DNA of 64,000 nt. It comes from Methylobacillus sp. MM3 (lineage in GTDB: Bacteria; Pseudomonadota; Gammaproteobacteria; Burkholderiales; Methylophilaceae). Of this stretch, positions 57,293-64,000 are shown in pieces (positions within the stretch are counted from its first letter, which is position 1; every line of letters begins with the position of its first letter). A program made the translations under genes and the position numbers. The stretch covers positions 1-64,000 of the forward strand of contig NZ_LXTQ01000030.1 of NCBI RefSeq assembly GCF_001645185.1. Direction: 5' to 3'. The notes beneath the pieces are model-generated. The model was given only the letters and a program-made list of their open reading frames with translations. It had not been told where the DNA came from and did no database searches.

Positions 57293-58327
57293 TCATGGCA
57301 ACAAAGGAATTTCCTTCAATCCGGCGCCTTCATCGAAACCAAACATGATGTTCATATTCTGAATAGCTTGCCCTGCAGCACCTTTAACCAAATTATCAAT
57401 GACGGACATCACTACTACGGTCTCATTCCCCTCCCTTGAATGCACAGCGATGCCGCATCTGTTCGATCCACGCACACCACGAGTTTCCGGATGGGAACCA
57501 CATGGAAGGACATCGACGAAAGCTTCGTTTTTATACGCATTCTCGAATAGCATTTGCAAATCCACATGCTTATTTAACCTTGCATAAAGCGTGGCATGAA
57601 TACCCCGAATGGCAGGCATCAAGTGCGGAATAAAAGTTAGTTTGACCGCGTTATTGCACATGGCAGTTAGCCCTTGGCAAATTTCCGGCAGATGGCGATG
57701 GCCTGAGACGCTGTATGCTCTGAAGTTGTCCGAAACCTCCGGAAACAGTAACTGCTTTTCTTTTTTCCGGCCACCGCCGCTGGCACCTGAGACCGCATCC
57801 GCAATCAGCGTATCCGCATCCACAACCCCGGCCTGCAATAACGGCTTGAAGCCTAATTGAATTGCGGTTGGAAAGCAGCCGGGGTTGGCGACAATTTGCG
57901 CCTTTCTGATCGAGTCTCGGTTTAGCTCCGATAGGCCATAAATGGCTTCGGAAACCAAGGCAGGGCAGGCATGCGGCATGCCATAGGATTTTTCCCATAC
58001 TGGAATGTCCTGGATGCGAAAATCCGCGGACAAATCGATGATCCTTGCCCCCGAACCCAGCAACGCAGGAATCTGCCGCATGGCCGTACCATGGGGTGTC
58101 GCAAAGAAAATGACATCACAGGCACTGAGATCGGCACTCTCCGGATCGACAAACACCAGGTCGACATGATTTCGAAGATTCGGAAACAGGTCGCTCACTG
58201 GACAGCCTGATTCACTTCGCGAGGTGGTCATTACGACCCTTGCTCGCGGATGCCGACAAAGAATTCTTAATAGTTCCGCACCGGTATAACCGGACCCGCC
58301 TACGATCCCTACATCAATCGATCGCAT
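57293..58327 (-). CDS. argC: N-acetyl-gamma-glutamyl-phosphate reductase
   Basis: ArgC reduces N-acetylglutamyl phosphate to the semialdehyde in arginine synthesis. The 344-residue protein has [48 protein letters not shown], the active cysteine in [18 protein letters not shown], and [20 protein letters not shown]. Its start overlaps the preceding membrane-protein gene by 14 bp, so it ends the oxidase operon. This is odd for arginine biosynthesis and it may be a paralogue with another role or a hitch-hiker; whether another argC exists in the genome cannot be seen here. Confidence 0.9.
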   Translation of the reverse strand: MRSIDVGIVGGSGYTGAELLRILCRHPRARVVMTTSRSESGCPVSDLFPNLRNHVDLVFVDPESADLSACDVIFFATPHGTAMRQIPALLGSGARIIDLSADFRIQDIPVWEKSYGMPHACPALVSEAIYGLSELNRDSIRKAQIVANPGCFPTAIQLGFKPLLQAGVVDADTLIADAVSGASGGGRKKEKQLLFPEVSDNFRAYSVSGHRHLPEICQGLTAMCNNAVKLTFIPHLMPAIRGIHATLYARLNKHVDLQMLFENAYKNEAFVDVLPCGSHPETRGVRGSNRCGIAVHSREGNETVVVMSVIDNLVKGAAGQAIQNMNIMFGFDEGAGLKEIPLLP

Positions 58328-58907
58328 TTCGTTGATTCATTTCGTTTGCATTGGTCTGGAGATATGTGTCGGCGCCCCAAAGACACAGCACTGCAATCGC
58401 AAGAAATATAAGCCCTAAACCCGTATCAGACTGCTGTTCGCTGAGATAAGCTGCGCAGAGTTGCCTGGGTGCATCTCGATATAAAAATCCGGCCGTCAAC
58501 GTCATCCAGACCCAGTTCAAGACAAAAAATGCCTTCAATACGGGGATCGACTTTTTCCAAGCCGCCCCCAGAAGGAGCCCGGCGAATAGCAGGCTGGCCA
58601 CTTTGACAGTAGCGATATCCCAATTCAGGACTGCGAGATCAAGTGCCGAAGGGAACATCCAGTACGAGGTGATCAAAAAAGACGCGAGCAATGCCGTCAC
58701 GCCGTCTCGATTCCATGGAGCCAGCATGCGACCAAGCGTGTTATCGCATATGCGGGCTGCCAGCCAACCGATGCAGAACAATCCCGGCAACTCCAGCACC
58801 ATATGGCGAGCCATTGATTCCTCCAGCCATGGCCGAAGCAATCCAAGCGCAGCCAGTAAAATCCCTGGAACAAAAAGAGCTAAAGGGGCTGTGAGATATT
58901 TGTTCAT
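58314..58907 (-). CDS. Multi-pass membrane protein of the oxidase operon
   Basis: The 197-residue protein has about five to six predicted membrane segments ([99 protein letters not shown]). No motif is recognised. Met, Cys and His residues within or near the membrane could bind copper or heme. It overlaps the SCO gene (4 bp) and argC (14 bp), so it is made with the oxidase and may act in its assembly. Function is unknown. Confidence 0.6.
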   Translation of the reverse strand: MNKYLTAPLALFVPGILLAALGLLRPWLEESMARHMVLELPGLFCIGWLAARICDNTLGRMLAPWNRDGVTALLASFLITSYWMFPSALDLAVLNWDIATVKVASLLFAGLLLGAAWKKSIPVLKAFFVLNWVWMTLTAGFLYRDAPRQLCAAYLSEQQSDTGLGLIFLAIAVLCLWGADTYLQTNANEMNQRNAID

Positions 58908-59536
58908 CCATGGAGTGATTCTGCTAATGCCGTAGCGGGCTCATCCATAGCGTAAGCGCCTGCCAATCTTCCTTGCCGATCGACCAGAAAAATGGCGGCA
59001 TTATGCGCATAACCACCCAAACCATCTGGCAATACCGTAATTTCAAATGCTCTAAGCAGCGACGCCAGGTCAGACCTGTCGGCGACAGTAGCGAATTTCC
59101 ATATGTCCTGATCGGCCTTCATGGTGTCCGCATACCGCCTCAAAACAGCCGGTGTGTCGCGCGCCGGATCGAAGCTCAACGTCAACAGCTTGATATGGCT
59201 GCTCCATCCATTGTCCTGAATCAACTTTTCAAGATGCAGTTGATCGATGGCTCCGGCCCGGCATATCGTGCGACAGTTTGTATAGATGAAGGTGATGAGC
59301 GTAACTTGTCTGCCGTCCGGGTTGGAACGGCCTATTTGCGCCAGGCTCAATGTTTCACCCGAACTGTCGATGAGTTTGATATCCGGCAACGGTTTAGGGA
59401 ATTGCTTCAGGTCCAGACGGCGGGCCTCCTCGGTAGTCACGGCTCTAAAATTTCTCGTAACGCTGGCAAAAGCCGCTAGCGCCAATACGACGATCAACAG
59501 GCAGGCAAAACCGGTTTTATGATTGGCGAGACTCAT
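58904..59536 (-). CDS. SCO1/SenC/PrrC copper chaperone
   Basis: The 210-residue protein is a membrane-anchored thioredoxin-like SCO protein that delivers copper to terminal oxidases. It has an N-terminal membrane anchor (FACLLIVVLALAAFASVT), the copper site NCRTIC (C88, C92) and the third ligand H178 in GGYAHNAAIFLVD. The start at 59536 overlaps the stop of the preceding cytochrome gene by ATGA and is preferred to a longer frame. Its place between the oxidase subunits and an unknown membrane protein supports a role in CuB loading. Confidence 0.92.
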   Translation of the reverse strand: MSLANHKTGFACLLIVVLALAAFASVTRNFRAVTTEEARRLDLKQFPKPLPDIKLIDSSGETLSLAQIGRSNPDGRQVTLITFIYTNCRTICRAGAIDQLHLEKLIQDNGWSSHIKLLTLSFDPARDTPAVLRRYADTMKADQDIWKFATVADRSDLASLLRAFEITVLPDGLGGYAHNAAIFLVDRQGRLAGAYAMDEPATALAESLHG

Positions 59537-60165
59537 GGCGCGGGAGAGCCCGGAAGGAAGTCGATGAATGTTTTGATTTCGTCGGTACCAGTCCATGGTG
59601 CCGAGCGCGTCGCCGATGCCGCCCTGCCAGTAGCGACAACCTCAGCGGCGATGGGCTGCGCCTTATTCCCCCATTGGCTTCGTACATGAGTCAATACCGC
59701 AGCCATTTCACTGTCGCTCAATTGGCTTCCGAAGGCTGGCATCGAACCTTGATAGGTTTTTCCAAGAACCTCAACCTTCCCCGAAAGCCCATGCAATAGA
59801 ATCTGGCTTAACACCTTTTCATCGCCCAGTACCCACTCGGAACCCGCCAGTGGAGGAAAAACTCCCGAAAGCCCTTGGCCGTTCGCTTGGTGGCAGGCTT
59901 GGCAATTGGCCGTGAACAATTGCATGCCATTTGCAGTATCTTTTGACGCAACCACATCGGCTTTCACCAGGGTCTCAGGATCGCGTCCATCGCCCAGAGA
60001 AGCGACACCATCGGGCCGCTGCGTAAAAATGTATCCTGCACTCCATAGCGCCAACCCCAGCACGAGACCCACAACTACGCGGGGAACAGGGTTCGTCTGT
60101 TCGAGCGGTTCTATGTTTTCCTTGTTATTTGCATGTAATGGTTTCATTTTTTCAAGCGCTTTCAA
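59533..60165 (-). CDS. Membrane-anchored monoheme cytochrome c
   Basis: The 210-residue protein has one membrane segment near residues 29-46 (VVVGLVLGLALWSAGYIF) and one heme c site CQACH at 88-92, followed by the distal Met region YQGSMPAFGSQLSDSEMAAVLTHV. The N-in anchor and class I fold resemble the first half of CcoP, but the second heme is missing. It probably carries electrons to the oxidase encoded upstream. The stop overlaps the SCO start by 4 bp. Confidence 0.88.
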   Translation of the reverse strand: MKALEKMKPLHANNKENIEPLEQTNPVPRVVVGLVLGLALWSAGYIFTQRPDGVASLGDGRDPETLVKADVVASKDTANGMQLFTANCQACHQANGQGLSGVFPPLAGSEWVLGDEKVLSQILLHGLSGKVEVLGKTYQGSMPAFGSQLSDSEMAAVLTHVRSQWGNKAQPIAAEVVATGRAASATRSAPWTGTDEIKTFIDFLPGSPAP

Positions 60166-60804
60166 TTAATCGTTGGTAGGGACGCGAGCTTTTCTCAGGG
60201 CGGCCAATTTGGCCTCTTCAGGCGTCAATACCGGGTAGTTGTGCTTCATGCCAGTGAGATAGGCCACCAGGTTCAAAGCTTCTTCGCCAGCCACGACAAC
60301 CTTGCCGTCTGGAATGGCTCCTTCCGGCAAGGAAACAACACGGTCACCCTTGGTCGTCTCGGCTTTGTTCTTGATCTCAAACAGATATGGGAATCCTGGC
60401 ATCACGCTCCCGGGAACATACAGCCGCGGCTGGTAAAGATGCCCCAGATGCCAATCTTCGCTAGGCTGACGCTCGCCAATGTTGAAAAGATCGGGGCCGG
60501 TACGCATGGTCCCGAGAAGAGGCGGCGAGTCATAGTGATAATCCGCGGCGACGGATGCCCGTCCCCAGCCACGCTGGGCATCGGCAATACCGGCACCTGT
60601 GGTGCTCGGTTGTTGCGTATGGCATGCAATGCAGCCATTGGCAATATAGGCATTTCTGCCTCGCGCCTGCCCCGGGCTATAAGGTTTCAGCGCTTCTGGC
60701 GCGGGGACATCCTTCAACTGCAGGAAAGGCAGAGCTACCAGGGCGCAGGTTGCAAATGACAGTGTCACCATGGATCCGGCAATCAGTTTCAGGCTATTTT
60801 CCAT
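60166..60804 (-). CDS. CcoO-like monoheme cytochrome c (oxidase subunit II)
   Basis: The 212-residue protein has one N-terminal membrane segment (SMVTLSFATCALVALPFLQL) and CIACH at 58-62. The later GRASVAADYHYDSPPLLGTMRTGPDLFNIGERQPSEDWHLGHLYQPR and VPGSVMPGFPYLF align clearly with CcoO, which shows GPDL, DWH, HLYNPR and IMPAYPWL. CcoO hands electrons to CcoN heme b. The gene lies 3 bp after the subunit I gene. Confidence 0.9.
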   Translation of the reverse strand: MENSLKLIAGSMVTLSFATCALVALPFLQLKDVPAPEALKPYSPGQARGRNAYIANGCIACHTQQPSTTGAGIADAQRGWGRASVAADYHYDSPPLLGTMRTGPDLFNIGERQPSEDWHLGHLYQPRLYVPGSVMPGFPYLFEIKNKAETTKGDRVVSLPEGAIPDGKVVVAGEEALNLVAYLTGMKHNYPVLTPEEAKLAALRKARVPTND

Positions 60805-60807
60805 GGC

Positions 60808-62418
60808 TCAACCTTCCGTCGTCAGACTCAGTTTTTGAAATGGCTTGGTTGATAAGGCAAAGACCACCATGCTGGCAAAATGAAAGGCAAAAACCAGATG
60901 TCCTGCGACCATCAAAGAGCCTCCCAGAGAACGGCCTTTCAACCATGGCAGAGTCACGGTTACGGAATCCATAAAGGGTTTGGAAGCATCCTGTAACGCA
61001 AGACCCTGTAGTACCCCAGCAGTCATTAAAGAAATCATGTAAACGCTGAACCCTGCGACGACCAGCCAGAAATGCCAGCTGATCAGTTTTGGGTAGGGCC
61101 ACGAAAACTTCAGAATCTGCGGTAATACGAAATAGATACCCCCGAAAATCACCATCGAAACGAACCCGTACATTCCAAGGTGCGCGTGCGCAACAGTGAA
61201 ATGGGTAAAGTGCGTCACAGCGTTGAAGGAGCGCAACGCCTCAAACGATCCCTGGACCGATGCAAGCGTGTACATCATCGCCCCGAAGACAATGAATCTC
61301 AGCGTCGGGGAATGCTTCAGTGCCTGGAAATGCCCCTTCAGCGTCAAATGCTGGTTAAGGGAGAAGGCAACCACGGGAATCAGCATCATCATGCTTTGCA
61401 CAATGGAAAGAGTGAGCAACCATTCCGGAACAGGGCCGCCTATGAGGTGATGGGCTCCAACCTGTCCGTAAAAGAAAGCCAGCGTCCAGAATCCAAGCAA
61501 AGACAGGTTATAGGAATGCACCGGCCGCCCGATCACTTTAGGCAGGAAGTAGTAAACGGCGGCAATGGACAAAGGGGTATAAAAAAGCCCCAGTACGTTG
61601 TGCGCAAACCACCAATTCGTCGTGGCTTGCTCAATTCCGAAATGAACGCCCGGCATCTTTGCTACGATGTACAACACGGGAAACCAGAACAATGCCGCAC
61701 CGATGTACCACACGGACACATAAAGGTGATGCACCTTATGCGTGAATAATGTGAAGACCATCGACAATCCGATCATCATGCCGCCTAAGGCAAACAAAAC
61801 GCCGACCTGCCAGGGAATTTCAAGCCACTCCATCCCCGCGTTTTTCCCATTGGCGATCGCCGCGATGCCTGCTATCAAGGCAATATTCCAGATTACCGCG
61901 CCCGCAATGGCGAATCTCCCTCCCACCAGCGGCGCACGAAGAAGCCGCGGCAGCATCCACATCGCCAAACCCAGCACCCCAAGCGGTGCCCAACCGTATG
62001 CAACAAGATTGAGATGAATGGTTCGCATCACACCAAACGTGAGCGCCAGAGAATGCGTCAGGAAATCAGGATTGTGCAGCTTGTATGAGCTGACCAGCCC
62101 TGCCAGCGATGCGAAAACGAGCCAGAAAACCGCGCTGCCAAACAAAACAAAACACGGAAGCGTACTCGAATGATCATGGGGACGATTAGCAATATCGCTG
62201 TGACTTATGTTGCGTCGGCCAGTCTGAATATTAAGGGTGTCGATTTCATGGGGGTCGGCAGCAGGGTCATGGTAGTGACCGATGTCATCTGGGGTGAAGA
62301 TCACTTTAGACCCCGAGGTTTCCACATCGAATAAGCCTTTACGTAGAGACCATATGAAGACAAATAACCCGGCTATGGATAATATGAAAGTGGCCAGGAG
62401 CAAACTCGTAGGATTCAT
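60808..62418 (-). CDS. cbb3-like heme-copper oxidase subunit I with CcoS-like N-terminus
   Basis: The 536-residue protein is a C-family oxidase subunit I. Heme b ligands are H135 and H413, heme b3 ligand H411, CuB ligands H273, H323 and H324, and the helix VII tyrosine of cbb3 oxidases is present (Y317, six residues before the HH pair). That tyrosine favours O2 over NO reduction. The first about 45 residues form a separate membrane segment followed by LRKGLFDVETSGSKVIFTPDD, which resembles the maturation protein CcoS. The genes for CcoQ and diheme CcoP are missing from the operon. It would be a proton-pumping, probably high-affinity, oxidase. Confidence 0.88.
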   Translation of the reverse strand: MNPTSLLLATFILSIAGLFVFIWSLRKGLFDVETSGSKVIFTPDDIGHYHDPAADPHEIDTLNIQTGRRNISHSDIANRPHDHSSTLPCFVLFGSAVFWLVFASLAGLVSSYKLHNPDFLTHSLALTFGVMRTIHLNLVAYGWAPLGVLGLAMWMLPRLLRAPLVGGRFAIAGAVIWNIALIAGIAAIANGKNAGMEWLEIPWQVGVLFALGGMMIGLSMVFTLFTHKVHHLYVSVWYIGAALFWFPVLYIVAKMPGVHFGIEQATTNWWFAHNVLGLFYTPLSIAAVYYFLPKVIGRPVHSYNLSLLGFWTLAFFYGQVGAHHLIGGPVPEWLLTLSIVQSMMMLIPVVAFSLNQHLTLKGHFQALKHSPTLRFIVFGAMMYTLASVQGSFEALRSFNAVTHFTHFTVAHAHLGMYGFVSMVIFGGIYFVLPQILKFSWPYPKLISWHFWLVVAGFSVYMISLMTAGVLQGLALQDASKPFMDSVTVTLPWLKGRSLGGSLMVAGHLVFAFHFASMVVFALSTKPFQKLSLTTEG

Positions 62419-63151
62419 TGATAGTTACCTGTGCTAGATACGGCGAATTGGATGGATCTCTTGGTAGCGCTATGTCGGATGTTTGCCAATACTCAACAAC
62501 CAGCGATAGCTGCTTTGAAACAAGCAGCGCTTTATGGGTTATTGGAGTGTTGAGGAATGAGTGATACCGATCATTTCGCGCTGCATGACGCCAATGATCA
62601 TTGGTGCCTGACCATAGCTGTTGGACCAACAGTTCATCGTGTTCCAGCATTCATTGCCACAGACAATGAATATTTCGATATATCGCCAATCTTGATTTTC
62701 ATTCCAAAGGCATAAGCGAATAAATCGTCGTTGAACTGCCCGACATAAATCACTTCCACCTGACGAAATGCAGTATGCAATTAAATTATTTTTATGGAAA
62801 ATGAATTAATTTGCCATTTAATATTAATATTTTTGATATTAATAGAAATCAGCATGCGGGACATTGATGTGGCCGTATTTTTCTGAATTGTTCGAACTGG
62901 AGGATTTATAGCGATTACGAATGATCGCTTGCGCCTAATCAGAAGAGTGATGGGTTGTCGCTGGAAAAACTCTCGCCCAGCTTGATCGCCTCCGGCACCG
63001 CTGTCGTCAAGTACTGTCTTACTAATGGGCGATAAAAAAGAAGAATGTAGGGATTATTGGGATATTAGTGGCCTAATCTCCACCATTCCCGGAATCTATT
63101 CAAAGCTTAAATTTACGATCTGTGGATCATAAATCCCCAAAGCCTATCAGA
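62419..63151. promoter_or_regulatory. Palindrome-rich non-coding leader of the oxidase operon
   Basis: No gene is supported in this 733-bp gap. It contains, from left to right, a hairpin GCTGCTT-TGAAAC-AAGCAGC (62509-62528), nested in CTCAACA/TGTTGAG (62492-62498 and 62548-62554). A perfect 14-bp palindrome CCAATGATCATTGG is at 62591-62604, CTGTTGG-A-CCAACAG at 62618-62632, ATTCATTG-N7-CAATGAAT at 62649-62671 and CGATATATCG at 62676-62685. A very AT-rich patch holds TATTAATAT-TTTTG-ATATTAATA (62822-62844). These look like binding sites for regulators of the oxidase and hemerythrin genes or a structured RNA. Confidence 0.55.
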
Positions 63152-63544
63152 TCACTCAAGATGCAATATCTTTTCGGCGACATTGAAGAGCTCCCTCTCC
63201 TCAAATCTGACATGGGCAATTAAGAGGGCTCCAAAGGCTGCAAGCTCGGCCGGGGGTTTCTCGGTATTTATCGTGGTTATCATTTCCCTGAGCGCCGCAT
63301 GATCCTTCAACGCGCGTTTAACCAACTCGGCTGCCCCCGCCAGTTCCATCCGCGGAAACAAATCTTTCTCTTCAAGGTTGAAATGAGGCTCCAATTCATT
63401 ACGGAATGCCCGATTTAATTTTTCACACACCGCCGCGATACTTTCCTTGTCACCGGATTCAGCGGCGCGAATAAATGCCGTGCCGAGGGATAGGGCCGAA
63501 TGGTGTTCCCGAGATAGAGGTTTTAGAAATTCGCTCCGCTTCAT
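63152..63544 (-). CDS. Hemerythrin-domain protein
   Basis: The 130-residue four-helix protein has hemerythrin-type iron ligands: H14 or H15 in LSREHHSAL, H54 and E58 or E59 in EPHFNLEEKDLF, H82 in KDHAALREM, and H111 with E116 in LIAHVRFEERELF. A di-iron site that binds O2 or NO is expected. It is a single-domain form without a signal peptide. The ATG at 63544 is chosen over a TTG two codons upstream. Its position upstream of an oxidase operon fits O2 handling, or protection against NO. Confidence 0.85.
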   Translation of the reverse strand: MKRSEFLKPLSREHHSALSLGTAFIRAAESGDKESIAAVCEKLNRAFRNELEPHFNLEEKDLFPRMELAGAAELVKRALKDHAALREMITTINTEKPPAELAAFGALLIAHVRFEERELFNVAEKILHLE

Positions 63545-63668
63545 CTTCAAATTATCTTCAAATACCTACGCGACAGTACCAGGATACAACATGGCAATAG
63601 AGATAAAGCTTATGAATTAATAGTGAAAGCCACCATACAAATATGTGGAATCCAAGAGTGGGTAAATA

Positions 63669-64000
63669 CTATGCTTTCTTTACCCCGACTCCATTTTCAT
63701 AAACCAGTTTTCCTCCATACCACCCGGAACAAAAAAGTGAGATCAATCCAAGTCCCGAAAGTATTAACTCGATGGAGCCTGGCGCACCTAGCTGTTGAAA
63801 ACTATCTACTCGCAAGAAAAGACTTGTCCCGTATAGAGTACATGTCACAAGGACTAGCTGCATGTGCGTATTAACTACGCGAAGCACCTTATCGTCATCC
63901 GTCACTTTTCTTAATTCGAAAACTCCGGAAATCATTGCGGCAATAGCTGCAATTGTTCCTATGGTGAGCATCCATCCAGATGCCCACCACATGCACTCCC
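63669..64000 (-). CDS. DUF2231-like membrane protein, 5' end outside the window
   Basis: The frame stays open to the end of the window; at least 110 residues are visible. They contain three to four membrane segments (WASGWMLTIGTIAAIAAMISGVFEL, MQLVLVTCTLYGTSLFL, IELILSGLGLISLFCSGWYGGKLVYE) with a conserved-looking H between them. The layout matches DUF2231 proteins, heme- or metal-linked membrane proteins of unknown function often near respiratory genes. An in-frame ATG at 63992 exists, but a start further upstream is likely. Confidence 0.6.
   Translation of the reverse strand, partial: ECMWWASGWMLTIGTIAAIAAMISGVFELRKVTDDDKVLRVVNTHMQLVLVTCTLYGTSLFLRVDSFQQLGAPGSIELILSGLGLISLFCSGWYGGKLVYENGVGVKKA

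Noticed and set aside
60808..62418. Nitric oxide reductase interpretation of subunit I
   Set aside because: Y317 six residues before the HH pair matches cbb3 oxidases; the glutamates near the first CuB histidine typical of NorB are missing. A tree would still be decisive.

Overview
The window looks like the chromosome of a Gram-negative betaproteobacterium, probably in or near the Nitrosomonadales; the family cannot be fixed from sequence reading alone. The reasons are the lipopolysaccharide heptose pathway, the Mla lipoprotein, the ferredoxin-coaD-rsmD-M16 block, the recA-recX-alaS-lysC order, and genes with high GC in third codon positions. Genes are dense and many overlap by 4 bp (ATGA or GTGA), so most of the window is organised in operons.

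Layout. 1-14.2 kb is housekeeping: the 5' end of fbp, mlaA, pmbA/darP (divergent), a PDZ lipoprotein-like secreted protein, mogA, the overlapping thiL-pgpA-pncC set, a Sel1-repeat/J-domain pair, recA-recX, alaS, lysC and tRNA-Ser(GCU). 14.2-21.1 kb is mostly minus strand: psiF-like triple-repeat protein, a DUF3095 protein, arfB, a DinG/YoaA helicase, a DUF1289 protein, recN and nadK. 21.4-23.5 kb holds hrcA and hemH.

23.5-43.4 kb is an envelope polysaccharide region. hldD-gmhA-hldE-waaF and an InaA-type kinase make and add heptose (gmhB is not in the window). Then come galE, an O-antigen ligase, glycosyltransferases, a carbamoyltransferase, several LPS-kinase-like proteins, waaP, waaG, ugd, a UDP-glucuronate epimerase-like gene and waaC. 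The run waaG-waaP-tandem kinase-carbamoyltransferase-GT4-ligase resembles the Pseudomonas aeruginosa core-oligosaccharide locus, which predicts a phosphorylated and carbamoylated inner core. One kinase-like gene in it appears to have lost its catalytic loop.

43.4-56.2 kb holds the grpE-dnaK-dnaJ heat-shock operon with a good sigma-32-like promoter, a metallothionein-like protein, a small lipoprotein, gloA, mtfA, the minus-strand M16-M16-rsmD-coaD-ferredoxin operon, and ftsY-ftsE-ftsX.

56.2-64.0 kb is the most accessory-looking part, with lower GC between genes. It has a LysR regulator and a tight minus-strand operon for a C-family (cbb3-like) heme-copper oxidase: subunit I with a CcoS-like N-terminus, a CcoO-like monoheme cytochrome, a second monoheme cytochrome, a SCO copper chaperone, an unknown membrane protein and, unexpectedly, an argC. 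Upstream lies a 733-bp non-coding leader rich in palindromes, then a hemerythrin and a DUF2231 membrane protein running off the window.
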